Program-made: the position numbers and the translations under genes
The notes under the pieces: generated by a model
What the model saw: the letters and a program-made list of their open reading frames with translations, nothing else
What the model was told of the DNA's origin: nothing
The model's database searches: none
Shown here: piece after piece, positions 43,819-52,402 of the stretch
Position numbering within the stretch: position 1 is the first letter of the stretch
How the letters are laid out: every line of letters begins with the position of its first letter
Origin: an uncultured Bacteroidota bacterium
GTDB taxonomy: Bacteria; Bacteroidota; Bacteroidia; Chitinophagales; Chitinophagaceae
Reading direction: 5' to 3'
Length of the DNA stretch: 52,910 nt
NCBI GenBank assembly: GCA_902826165.1
Contig: CADEDV010000016.1
Location: 1-52,910 of the forward strand

Positions 43819-45522
43819 ATGAAGATCGCATTAGCGCAGCAAAACTACCATATTGGCAATTTTGAAGAAAACAGCCGGAAGATCATTGAAGGGATCAGTA
43901 AAGCCAAACAGGTTGGCGCCGATCTGGTGGTTTTCTCAGAACTCTGCGTTTGCGGTTACCCCCCCCGGGATTTCCTCGAGTTTGAAGACTTTATCAATAA
44001 GTGCTATGAAACGGTTGACCTTATCAAAGAACATGCGGATACCATCGGTGTTTTGATCGGCAGCCCGGCCCGCAATCCCCGCAAAGAAGGCAAGGATCTT
44101 TTTAATGCTGTCTTTTTCCTGTATGAAAAACAAGTAAAAGCAGAGATCCATAAAACATTACTGCCTAACTATGACATCTTTGATGAGTACCGCTATTTTG
44201 AACCGGCCTTTGAATGGAATATCATTGAATTCAAAGGGAAGAAACTGGCGGTGACGATCTGTGAAGATATCTGGAACATGGGGGAGAATCCTTTGTACCG
44301 CATAACCCCTATGGAGCAACTGATCGGCTACCAACCGGATGTAATGATCAATTTATCGGCTTCACCGTATAACTATGCACAGGATGTGGTGCGCAACAGT
44401 TTGATCAAAGCACATACGCTGAAATACAAACTGCCGATGCTGTACTGCAATACCGTCGGATCACAAACCGAAGTAGTGTTTGATGGCGGTAGCCTGGTCT
44501 ATGATATCAACGGGAATAAGGTAAAGGAGATGAACTACTTTGAAGAAGATTTCCAGTTGTTCGATCTCGCTGAACTTTCTGTGGAGGATGCAACAAGAAT
44601 AAAACCAAACGAGAAAGTATATTTTTCTGCCAAAGATGTTGGAGATGGAGTGAATACGCTGGATTACCTGGCGGATGAAAAGAATATTGATGAGATCTAT
44701 CATGCACTGATCCTCGGCATCCGGGATTATTTCGGGAAAATGGGTTTCAGCAAAGCCATCCTTGGTTCTTCCGGGGGTATTGACAGCGCTGTTACGCTGG
44801 CCCTTGCGGTGGCAGCATTGGGAAAAGAAAATGTAAGGGCCATCCTGATGCCCTCGCAATTCTCGTCTTCACATTCGGTGAGTGATGCCGAACAATTAAG
44901 CATCAACCTGGATAATCCTTATGATATTGTTCCGATTAAAAATATCTATGAGAGTTTCTTAACTGAACTGAAACCCGTCTTTAAAGATGCCCCTTTCGGG
45001 TTGGCAGAAGAAAACATACAGGCAAGAACAAGAGGAAACCTGCTGATGGCGATCGCCAATAAATTTGGCTATATACTACTGAATACTTCTAATAAAAGCG
45101 AATTAGCGACCGGCTATGGCACCTTATATGGCGATATGGCGGGAGGCCTGGCGGTTTTGGGGGATACTTATAAAACACAGGTATATGCCCTGGCAAAGTA
45201 TATCAATAAGCCTAAAGAAATAATTCCGGATCATATCATCACTAAAGCTCCTTCTGCAGAATTAAGACCTAATCAAAAAGACAGTGACAGCCTGCCCGAG
45301 TATGATACACTGGACAGGGTACTATATGAGTATATTGAAATGAGGAAAGGACCGAAAGAGATCATTGCAAAAGGCTATGATGCTGCCCTGGTAGCAAGAA
45401 TTTTGAAACTGGTCAATACCAACGAATATAAAAGAAACCAATTCTGCCCGATCATCCGTGTCAGTTGTAAAGCGTTTGGCGTAGGTAGAAGGGTACCGAT
45501 CGTTGGGAAATACCTTTCCTGA
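43819..45522 (+). CDS. nadE: Glutamine-dependent NAD+ synthetase
   Basis: 567 residues in two parts. The N-terminal nitrilase-like glutaminase has the triad E41 (VVFSELCVCGYPP), K112 (HKTLLPNYDIFDEYRYF) and C148 (VTICEDIWN). The C-terminal synthetase has SSGGIDSAVT at 317-326, the ATP-pyrophosphatase P-loop, plus NLLMAIANKFGYILLNTSNKSELATGYGTLYGDMAGG and IITKAPSAELRPNQKDSDSLPEY. It amidates deamido-NAD with ammonia channelled from glutamine, the last step of NAD synthesis. Length is normal for this type. Divergent from gldB. Confidence 0.97.
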   Translation: MKIALAQQNYHIGNFEENSRKIIEGISKAKQVGADLVVFSELCVCGYPPRDFLEFEDFINKCYETVDLIKEHADTIGVLIGSPARNPRKEGKDLFNAVFFLYEKQVKAEIHKTLLPNYDIFDEYRYFEPAFEWNIIEFKGKKLAVTICEDIWNMGENPLYRITPMEQLIGYQPDVMINLSASPYNYAQDVVRNSLIKAHTLKYKLPMLYCNTVGSQTEVVFDGGSLVYDINGNKVKEMNYFEEDFQLFDLAELSVEDATRIKPNEKVYFSAKDVGDGVNTLDYLADEKNIDEIYHALILGIRDYFGKMGFSKAILGSSGGIDSAVTLALAVAALGKENVRAILMPSQFSSSHSVSDAEQLSINLDNPYDIVPIKNIYESFLTELKPVFKDAPFGLAEENIQARTRGNLLMAIANKFGYILLNTSNKSELATGYGTLYGDMAGGLAVLGDTYKTQVYALAKYINKPKEIIPDHIITKAPSAELRPNQKDSDSLPEYDTLDRVLYEYIEMRKGPKEIIAKGYDAALVARILKLVNTNEYKRNQFCPIIRVSCKAFGVGRRVPIVGKYLS

Positions 45523-45535
45523 TTATTTCTTGTGT

Positions 45536-45997
45536 TTAATGTTTAAAAGTGAATGTAACCAGTATCGGTGTTGGTGAAGGAGGAATAGTTACATTTTGGG
45601 AAACCACAAGGTTTGTTTCTGTCAACGAAACCAGGTTGAAAGTGCCAGCTCCTCCGGGAAATAATGGTGCTGCTAATACAAGTTCAGCCTCACTATTCTG
45701 AAAATTCCATGCAAAAGTGCCGGCAGTAGTAGGTGCACAGACAACTGTACCTTCAGTTACAGTATATGTTGCGTTTGTGGCAAAAGTAATTGTGTTATCC
45801 TTAAAGCAGGTAAGCAGCGGGTTGTTGGATATATCACCAATCCCACTGGCATTTGCACTCAGGAAAACCCAGGGCGAGCTGGTAATTAGTTCTGTTTTTG
45901 TTTTCGGAGCAGGAGGTGTTTCATCTTTTCCGCAGGAGGGCAGGATACATACAATCATTGCCATACCTGTAATTTCTGAAAGGAGTTGTTTTTTCAT
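45536..45997 (-). CDS. Lipocalin-like lipoprotein, function unknown
   Basis: 153 residues from the ATG at 45997 (the frame opens at 46027). A lipobox is present in VCILPSCGKDE (lipidated C near 22). The mature domain, SSPWVFLSANASGIGDISNNPLLTCFKDNTITFATNATYTVTEGTVVC, then GTFAWNFQNSEAELVLAAP and LVVSQNVTIPPSPTPILVTFTFKH, looks like the small lipocalin-type beta barrels common in Bacteroidota. The ligand is unknown. It is convergent with nadE at 13 bases. Confidence 0.7.
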   Translation of the reverse strand: MKKQLLSEITGMAMIVCILPSCGKDETPPAPKTKTELITSSPWVFLSANASGIGDISNNPLLTCFKDNTITFATNATYTVTEGTVVCAPTTAGTFAWNFQNSEAELVLAAPLFPGGAGTFNLVSLTETNLVVSQNVTIPPSPTPILVTFTFKH

Positions 45998-46149
45998 GAT
46001 CGTTGGATTGTTGTACAAAATAGGCATTGTTTCTGGCGTTTAAAACGGGATACTACGCAAAAATATTGCCGTATTTTCCGCCATTCATCATCCCGGCAAA
46101 TTATTTGCATACAGCAAGTTCGTATTTTGTGTCACCATAAATATTCTCC

Positions 46150-47151
46150 ATGCTGAAAACCGCAGAAGATATCCGGCAGCTGAACGAACGTATCAGCCAG
46201 GCCGGCCAGTTCACTGATAAATTAAGGGAAGAGATCAGCCATGTGATAGTCGGCCAAAGCCATATGCTTGACCGCCTGTTAATTGGTTTGTTGAGTAATG
46301 GCCACGTTTTACTGGAAGGAGTGCCGGGTCTGGCCAAAACCTTAACCATTAAATCGCTGGCACAGGCAATACATGCAAAATTCAGCCGTATCCAGTTTAC
46401 CCCCGACCTGTTACCTGCCGATGTACTGGGTACGATGATCTATAACCAACAGCGCAATGAGTTCGTGGTGCGAAAAGGACCCATCTTTGCCAATTTTATC
46501 CTGGCCGATGAGATCAACCGGGCCCCGGCCAAAGTACAGTCTGCTTTACTGGAGGCCATGCAGGAAAGACAAGTAACAATTGGCGATACATCGTATAAAC
46601 TGGATGAACCCTTTTTAGTGCTGGCTACGCAAAACCCATTAGAACAGGAAGGAACTTATCCTTTACCGGAAGCACAGGTGGACCGATTTATCATGAAAGT
46701 GGTGGTGGATTATCCAAAGATGCATGAGGAGCAAATGATCATCCGGCAGAATGTGCAGGGATTAACAGTGCCTGCTATTAAACAGGTAGTATCAGCACAG
46801 GAAGTGATCAATGCCAAAGACCTGACCCGCCAGATCTATATGGATGAAAAGATCGAACAGTATATACTGGATATTGTTTTTGCAACAAGATTTCCGGAGA
46901 AGTATTCATTAGAACGACTGAAGCCGCTGATCTCGTATGGCGGATCGCCGAGGGCCAGTATCAACCTGGCGTTGGCCGGAAAGGCACAGGCTTTTTTAAA
47001 TAAAAGAGGATTTGTAATACCTGAAGATATCCGGAGCATTGCCAAAGATGTATTACGCCATCGTATCGGTTTAACCTATGAAGCGGAAGCCGAGAATGTG
47101 AAAGTGGAAGATGTGATCGAGGATATTATCAAACAGATCAACGTACCATAA
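46150..47151 (+). CDS. MoxR-family AAA+ ATPase
   Basis: 333 residues. Walker A GVPGLAKT lies at 57-64 and Walker B FILADEINRAP at 116-126, with TQNPLEQEGTYPLPEAQVDRFIM as sensor 1 and the arginine-finger region. C-terminal ISYGGSPRASINLALAGKAQAF is the MoxR sensor 2 area. MoxR ATPases act as chaperones with VWA-domain partners, which follow here as DUF58, BatD-like and BatA genes spaced 3-15 bases. This is the first gene of the operon. Confidence 0.94.
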   Translation: MLKTAEDIRQLNERISQAGQFTDKLREEISHVIVGQSHMLDRLLIGLLSNGHVLLEGVPGLAKTLTIKSLAQAIHAKFSRIQFTPDLLPADVLGTMIYNQQRNEFVVRKGPIFANFILADEINRAPAKVQSALLEAMQERQVTIGDTSYKLDEPFLVLATQNPLEQEGTYPLPEAQVDRFIMKVVVDYPKMHEEQMIIRQNVQGLTVPAIKQVVSAQEVINAKDLTRQIYMDEKIEQYILDIVFATRFPEKYSLERLKPLISYGGSPRASINLALAGKAQAFLNKRGFVIPEDIRSIAKDVLRHRIGLTYEAEAENVKVEDVIEDIIKQINVP

Positions 47152-47154
47152 GCA

Positions 47155-48027
47155 TTGCTGACGACCAAAGAAATATTAAAAAAGGTCCGGGAGCTGGAGA
47201 TCAAAAGCAAGAAGCTGACCAGCGACCTGTTCACCGGGGAGTACCACAGTGCTTTCAAAGGAAAAGGAATGTCCTTTAAAGAAGTGAGGGAATATTCAGC
47301 TGGTGATGATATCCGGTTTATTGACTGGAATGTGTCGGCAAGAATGGGGCATCCTTACAGTAAACTGTTCGAGGAAGAACGGGAACTTACCGTGATGCTG
47401 CTCGTGGATATCAGCCCGAGTTCTTTATTTGGAACCGTGCATGCACGGAAAAAAGATATTTCCACGGAGATCGCAGCGGTATTAAGTTTTTCAGCAGTGA
47501 ATAACGGAGATAAGATCGGCGTTATTTTTTACAGCGATAAAGTAGAAGGATATATTCCTCCCAAGAAAGGCCGTGAACATGCTTTGTTCATTGTCCGGAA
47601 TTTGTTGAGCAAAGAACCAAAGGGGACCGGGACAGCTGTCAGCACTGCACTCCGCTATTTTAATAATGTGACAAGGCAGAAAAGTATTGCATTCATATTA
47701 AGCGATTTCCTTGATGCCAATTACGAAGATGCCTTGCGGGTGGCCAGTAAGAAACATGATATCATTGGGATGAAACTTTATGATAAAATGGACCAGCAGT
47801 TACCCGATGCAGGCCTGCTGCAGGTGACGGATGCCGAAGGCGGCGCCACCAAATGGGTGGACAGCAGCAATCCATTGGTGCGGTATAATTATGAACAGGA
47901 ATTTTTCAGGGTAACAGCCTACAGTACACAAACTTTTAAAAAAGCAGGCAGCGACCTGCTGCATATCCGGACCGATGAAGACTATGTGAAAGTGTTACAG
48001 CGATTCTTCCTCAGCCGGAATAAATGA
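47155..48027 (+). CDS. DUF58 domain protein (MoxR partner)
   Basis: 290 residues starting at a TTG at 47155, three bases after the moxR stop; no ATG fits, and the family opens with MLTTKEILKKVRELEIK. The signature EYHSAFKGKGMSFKEVREYSAGDDIRFIDWNVSARMGHP is present, followed by a VWA-like fold (VMLLVDISPSSLFG, IAFILSDFLD). DUF58 proteins are soluble or membrane-associated partners of MoxR ATPases; the substrate is unknown. Confidence 0.9.
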   Translation: MLTTKEILKKVRELEIKSKKLTSDLFTGEYHSAFKGKGMSFKEVREYSAGDDIRFIDWNVSARMGHPYSKLFEEERELTVMLLVDISPSSLFGTVHARKKDISTEIAAVLSFSAVNNGDKIGVIFYSDKVEGYIPPKKGREHALFIVRNLLSKEPKGTGTAVSTALRYFNNVTRQKSIAFILSDFLDANYEDALRVASKKHDIIGMKLYDKMDQQLPDAGLLQVTDAEGGATKWVDSSNPLVRYNYEQEFFRVTAYSTQTFKKAGSDLLHIRTDEDYVKVLQRFFLSRNK

Positions 48028-48042
48028 ACCACCACCCGATCC

Positions 48043-48954
48043 ATGATCCAGCCGACAATCAATAGAATTCTCAGCATTATTATTTTACTCAGCCTTTCAG
48101 GTATACTGAATGCTCAAACAGGCATTACCGTAAAAGCAACGGCCAGTAAAAATAAAATACTGATCGGCGAGCATATTGAACTGAAGCTGGAAGCAGATAT
48201 CCCCGAGAACGAGGCGATCCAATTTTTCTCCATTGATTCACTGGCGCATTTTGACCTGATCGAAAAACAAAAGATCGACACCACGAATACAAGAAACGGG
48301 ACGGTGTTGTCACAAACTATCCGGATCACCAGTTTTGATTCCGGTCATTGGGTCATCCCGGCTTTTGTACTGGCAGAAGGAATTGTAACGGATTCTATCC
48401 CGGTTGATGTGGGCTATTCCCCTTTTAATCCTGAGCAGGAGTACCACGATATCAAAGATGTAATTGATGTTACAGTGGAAGAGAAAACACCCTGGTGGTG
48501 GTATGCTGCCGGTGGAGCAGCCTTATTACTGATCATCGCCTTCATTTATTTCTTGCGGAAAAAACAAAAACCGGTTGAGACAAAACCCGCCATTATCATT
48601 GATCCATTCGCAGAGGCGATGAAAAAATTGGAACAACTGAAACTAAATAAACCGGAGGCCAAACAATACTATTCTGTACTGGTGGATATTTTCAGGGAAT
48701 ATATTGGGGCGAAGAAAGGAATCCATTCTGCCAAAGAAACAACCGATGAGCTCATCCAGCAATTAAAAGATACAGGTCTTGATAAAACACAGTCCGATAA
48801 ATTGGCACAGGCGCTGCGGCTGAGTGATTTTGTGAAATTTGCAAAGTATAAGCCCGCCCTGACCGATGATCAAGAAGTGTTAAAGACAATCAGGGATTCA
48901 ATAATGGTAGTACAAAAAATGGAAACAACGATTCTTCCCCCGGGAAAAAATTAA
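48043..48954 (+). CDS. BatD-like membrane protein
   Basis: 303 residues with a signal peptide (about 1-25, ending LNAQT), an extracytoplasmic beta domain (ILIGEHIELKLEADIP, VLSQTIRITSFDSGHWVIPAF), one transmembrane helix at about 152-171 (WWYAAGGAALLLIIAFIYFL) and a cytoplasmic helical tail (DELIQQLKDTGLDKTQSDKLAQALRLSDFVKFAKY). The order and position between DUF58 and BatA fit a BatD/DUF4381-type component of the Bat (aerotolerance) operon. The specific family is inferred from context. Confidence 0.7.
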   Translation: MIQPTINRILSIIILLSLSGILNAQTGITVKATASKNKILIGEHIELKLEADIPENEAIQFFSIDSLAHFDLIEKQKIDTTNTRNGTVLSQTIRITSFDSGHWVIPAFVLAEGIVTDSIPVDVGYSPFNPEQEYHDIKDVIDVTVEEKTPWWWYAAGGAALLLIIAFIYFLRKKQKPVETKPAIIIDPFAEAMKKLEQLKLNKPEAKQYYSVLVDIFREYIGAKKGIHSAKETTDELIQQLKDTGLDKTQSDKLAQALRLSDFVKFAKYKPALTDDQEVLKTIRDSIMVVQKMETTILPPGKN

Positions 48955-48959
48955 AAGAG

Positions 48960-49973
48960 ATGTTGTACGAGTGGCTCAACAATATGGACTTTGCTTTTCC
49001 CCTTGCATTCGGGTTGTTTGCCCTGTTGCCGCTGCTGATATGGTGGTATATTAAAAAGAGTAACCGGCAGCAGGCTGTTATCACTGTATCTACCACCCAT
49101 GCTTTTACGGTTTCTTCCCTGAAGAGCAGGTTTCGTCATGTGACATTTATACTTCGGCTGCTGGCATTGAGTGCATTGATATTGGCGTTGGCACGGCCGC
49201 AAAAAAGAAACGATGACCAGCGTTCTGAAGGAGAGGGTATTGATATTGTCTTATGTATGGATGTAAGCGGTAGTATGGGATCGAAAGATATTTTGCCTTC
49301 CCGGATGGATGTGGCCAAAGAAATGGCAGTTGAATTCGTCATGAACCGTCCTGTTGACAGGATCGGCCTGGTTATATTTTCCGGTGAAAGTTTTACCCAG
49401 TGTCCTGTTACAACCGATAAGAATACCTTGATCAGCCAGATACAAAGTCTCGAAAGCCGGCAATACCTGAAAGACGGTACTGTCATCGGTGAAGGACTGG
49501 CTACAGCCGTGGATCGTCTTTCAAAAAGCCAGGCCAAGAGCAAGGTCATTATTCTTATTACGGACGGCAAAGAGGATGCACCCGATACAAGACTGATCGA
49601 TCCGTTAACGGCACTGGAGATCGCTAAAACGAATAAGGTAAAAGTGTATTCAATCGGGATGGGGGCCCGGCCATCTGCGATTATAGAAAACACAGGCAGT
49701 AAAACGGGGAATAAAAATCCTGCTATTGATTTTATTGACGAAGACCTGCTCCGGAAAATAGCCGAAGAAACCGGAGGGAAGTATTTCAGGGCAAAAGATA
49801 AAGAAGGATTGAAGAATACTTACGAGCAGATCGATACCATGGAAAAATCAAAAGTGGAAGTACAATCTTTCAAACGATACCAGGAACGTTACCTGCCCTT
49901 TGTGCTGGCAGCGCTTGCTTTTCTTTTCCTGGAAATTGTTTTACGACTTACCGTTTTCCGGAAATTTCCCTGA
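48960..49973 (+). CDS. batA: VWA-domain membrane protein BatA
   Basis: 337 residues. Two N-terminal helices (about 12-31 and 62-79), a von Willebrand A domain with the MIDAS DVSGS (D101, S103, S105) and VIFSGESFTQCPVTTD, then a C-terminal helix near FVLAALAFLFLEIVL. This is the BatA layout of the Bacteroides aerotolerance operon, the metal-binding partner of MoxR. It starts 6 bases after the BatD-like stop and is the last Bat gene here; batB, batC and batE are not adjacent. Confidence 0.85.
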   Translation: MLYEWLNNMDFAFPLAFGLFALLPLLIWWYIKKSNRQQAVITVSTTHAFTVSSLKSRFRHVTFILRLLALSALILALARPQKRNDDQRSEGEGIDIVLCMDVSGSMGSKDILPSRMDVAKEMAVEFVMNRPVDRIGLVIFSGESFTQCPVTTDKNTLISQIQSLESRQYLKDGTVIGEGLATAVDRLSKSQAKSKVIILITDGKEDAPDTRLIDPLTALEIAKTNKVKVYSIGMGARPSAIIENTGSKTGNKNPAIDFIDEDLLRKIAEETGGKYFRAKDKEGLKNTYEQIDTMEKSKVEVQSFKRYQERYLPFVLAALAFLFLEIVLRLTVFRKFP

Positions 49974-49999
49974 GCAATATTGGGTTATCTTGCAGCCGC

Positions 50000-50926
50000 A
50001 TGAAAGCCACCGTTTATAAATCAACCGGCAGCTGGTACATCGTTAAAGATGAATCCGGCAGGATCTTCAATGCCCGGATGAAAGGAGTGATGAAACTCGA
50101 TGATATCACCAGCACCAATCCCGTGGCCGTGGGAGATATCGTGGAAATGGAAATTGAAACCGAGGAGAGCAGCACAGCGATCATTGATGAAATTCATACC
50201 CGGCATAATTATATCAACCGGCAATCGCCACGGCATAAGCACCAGCAGCATATTGTGGCGTCTAATCTTGACCAGTCTTTATTAGTCGCCACGCTAAAAG
50301 AACCGAAAACATCACAGGGTTTTATCGACCGCTTTCTCGTGGCTTCTGAAATGTACCATGTACCGGCCTTGGTTGTTTTTAATAAAGCCGATCTCTACAA
50401 AAGCAAGGAGATGGAGCGATATGAAGCCCTGAAAGCCATGTATGAAGCCATCGGTTATAAAGTATTCCTCATCAGTGCTGTTAAAAACGAAGGGGTGGAA
50501 GAAGTGCTGGAATTACTAAAGAATAAAACCACTCTCATCAGCGGGCACAGCGGTGTGGGCAAATCATCGTTGCTCAATGTTATTTTTCCCGATATCAATT
50601 TGAGGACACAGGATGTAAGCGGCTGGAGCGGCAAGGGACAACACACCACCACGTTTGCCGAAATGTATGACCTGCCTTTTGGCGGCCGTCTCATTGATAC
50701 ACCGGGGATGCGGGAATTCGGACTGGTAGATATCAGCAAACAGGAACTTTCTCATTATTTCCCCGAGCTGCGGGACCGGCTTAATGATTGCCAGTTCAAT
50801 AATTGTTTACATGTAAATGAACCGGGTTGTGCTATTAAAGAAGCCGTCATGAATGGTGCAGTACATGAAGACAGGTATGTGAGCTATGTCAACATACTGA
50901 ATTCAATAGAAGAAAAGAGTTACTGA
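50000..50926 (+). CDS. rsgA: Ribosome small-subunit biogenesis GTPase RsgA
   Basis: 308 residues. Checks late 30S assembly using a circularly permuted GTPase: an OB-fold N-terminus, G4 NKAD at 128-131, G1 GHSGVGKSS at 182-190, G3 DTPG at 233-236. The zinc knuckle ligands C264, C269, H271 and C277 follow in CQFNNCLHVNEPGC. Length is typical. It lies 26 bases after batA in the same direction and ends 2 bases before the convergent small gene. Confidence 0.96.
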   Translation: MKATVYKSTGSWYIVKDESGRIFNARMKGVMKLDDITSTNPVAVGDIVEMEIETEESSTAIIDEIHTRHNYINRQSPRHKHQQHIVASNLDQSLLVATLKEPKTSQGFIDRFLVASEMYHVPALVVFNKADLYKSKEMERYEALKAMYEAIGYKVFLISAVKNEGVEEVLELLKNKTTLISGHSGVGKSSLLNVIFPDINLRTQDVSGWSGKGQHTTTFAEMYDLPFGGRLIDTPGMREFGLVDISKQELSHYFPELRDRLNDCQFNNCLHVNEPGCAIKEAVMNGAVHEDRYVSYVNILNSIEEKSY

Positions 50927-50928
50927 TC

Positions 50929-51258
50929 TTAAGCGATCTTCCGCTCTACTTCGTTGAACAATTTTCCTTCTAACACACCGGCTAATTCCACAACCGCTTT
51001 ATTGTCCTTGTTCAGGGCATCACGGGTCTTGGTCGGGAAAATGGAGATACCGTTGTAGATATTGTAGTGCAGGGTGAGGTTATGACCTTTGAACCGGAAT
51101 TCCCAGTCAATGGTATCAAAGTCGTCCTCTTTGTTGCTGAATTTGATTTTCAGGTCTTCGCTGAGTACATCAGCTACCTGGTAAAAGCGTTTCAATCCGC
51201 CATCATCGGCAATAACTGCTTCCGTGCATCCTAAGTTGGTTCGTAGGGTCAGGCTCAT
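50929..51258 (-). CDS. Small conserved-looking protein, unknown function
   Basis: 109 residues, no signal peptide or membrane helix, balanced charge. MSLTLRTNLGCTEAVIADDGGLKRFYQVADVLS with IDWEFRFKGHNLTLHYNIYNGISIFP suggests a compact alpha/beta protein. I do not recognise the family. Coding character, the ATG and its close fit against rsgA support a real gene. Confidence 0.65.
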   Translation of the reverse strand: MSLTLRTNLGCTEAVIADDGGLKRFYQVADVLSEDLKIKFSNKEDDFDTIDWEFRFKGHNLTLHYNIYNGISIFPTKTRDALNKDNKAVVELAGVLEGKLFNEVERKIA

Positions 51259-51324
51259 ATTATAAGGGTTTAATGTTTTCTATAAGGACAGGTGGCGGGG
51301 TGGATTCGCTGCGTAAAAACCGTA

Positions 51325-51519
51325 TTAACTTCTGAATTTTTTCGCTTTTCTCGCTTCCTTTTCCGCCTTCGGATCGCCGTTGGCTAATTTCTCAGCACCA
51401 ATGTTTTTACCGTTGGTAGGACAGCCATACTTGGGAGGAAATAAACTGTTCCAGACCTTACAGGAAGACAGTAATAACATCAATCCCAGTGCTATCGTTA
51501 AAAAACGGAGGCTCTTCAT
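51325..51519 (-). CDS. Small lipoprotein, unknown function
   Basis: 64 residues with a lipoprotein signal (MKSLRFLTIALGLMLLLSSC, lipobox LSSC, lipidated C20). The rest is a short charged tail with KYGCPTNGKNIGAEKLANGD, a motif seen in other small Bacteroidota lipoproteins. The function is unknown. Confidence 0.65.
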   Translation of the reverse strand: MKSLRFLTIALGLMLLLSSCKVWNSLFPPKYGCPTNGKNIGAEKLANGDPKAEKEARKAKKFRS

Positions 51520-51648
51520 AGTTTTTCATTTTTTTCTATAACGAATCTACGTAATATTCATTGCCCCTGCCATAGTAAAAGCACCATTTACGGACTTTTA
51601 GGATGAATGGATTTTTCTTGGCAGGCCTAATGCACTAACAGTCAGGGT

Positions 51649-52173
51649 TCAGTCTTTTTTCTCCCGGAACCAATCGGCATATCTTATATAATTGTTAGCG
51701 ATCCGGTCGATCTCGCCATGGATCAGTTCCTGCGAAATATCCTTTACTTTTTTAGCCGGCACCCCGGCATAAATACTGCCGGCTTCACAAACCGTATTTT
51801 CCAATACCACGGCACCGGCCGCAATGATCGTATTGCTGTGCACCACGCAATTGTCCATTACAATGGCACCCATTCCGATCAGCACATTATCATGCACGGT
51901 GCACCCGTGAACGATGGCGTTATGCCCGATTGAAACATTATTGCCGATCGTGGTCCCGTATTTCTGGTAGGTGCAATGAATACAGGCGCCGTCCTGCACA
52001 TTCACTTTATTGCCGAGCCGGATAAAATTTACATCCCCCCGCACCACGGTATTGAACCAGAAACTGCAATCATCCCCGGTGGTCACATCACCCACGATGG
52101 TGGCATTCGGGGCGATGAAATTATTGTTACCGAATTGCGGGAGTTTGTTATCAACAGGAAGTATGACTGGCAT
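51649..52173 (-). CDS. Gamma-carbonic-anhydrase-like hexapeptide protein
   Basis: 174 residues forming a left-handed beta helix of hexapeptide repeats (ATIVGDVTTGDDCSFWFNTVVRGDVNFIRLG, NVQDGACIHCTY, SIGHNAIVHGCTVHDNVLIGMGAIVMD). The three expected metal histidines are H66, H84 and H89, with the five-residue spacing of the family. Members include active carbonic anhydrases and YrdA-type proteins of unclear activity, so the reaction is not certain. Confidence 0.9.
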   Translation of the reverse strand: MPVILPVDNKLPQFGNNNFIAPNATIVGDVTTGDDCSFWFNTVVRGDVNFIRLGNKVNVQDGACIHCTYQKYGTTIGNNVSIGHNAIVHGCTVHDNVLIGMGAIVMDNCVVHSNTIIAAGAVVLENTVCEAGSIYAGVPAKKVKDISQELIHGEIDRIANNYIRYADWFREKKD

Positions 52174-52402
52174 AGGAGAAGTTTGATGTTTCAGGTTTGA
52201 AGTTTTTTGTTGCCCGGCTTAATTACAACACAGAGATAAGGAGCCGGGAAGTAACACGGAGAGACTCTATGTTACTCATTTTCTCTTTTACTCCGTGTTG
52301 AAAACCGGGTGCTGCAAATTATAGAATTTCTTTGCGTTGCTGCATATTCTTTGCGTCCTTTGCAAGGGCCGCATTGTAAATGTCAAAGCCCAGCTATAAT
52401 GT
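52174..52402. other. Intergenic region with several inverted and direct repeats
   Basis: No open frame of coding character. It contains a CCCGGCT/AGCCGGG pair, an AACACGGAG/CTCCGTGTT pair (see the repeat entry) and two copies of CTTTGCGT (near 52330 and 52350). It should also hold the promoter of the aminotransferase gene. Confidence 0.6.
52213..52299. repeat. Intergenic palindromic element
   Basis: Arms 52213-52219 and 52242-52248 (CCCGGCT with AGCCGGG), then 52253-52261 and 52291-52299 (AACACGGAG with CTCCGTGTT). AACACAGAG-type motifs recur inside. This looks like a degenerate REP-like element, but a second copy is not visible in this window. Confidence 0.5.
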
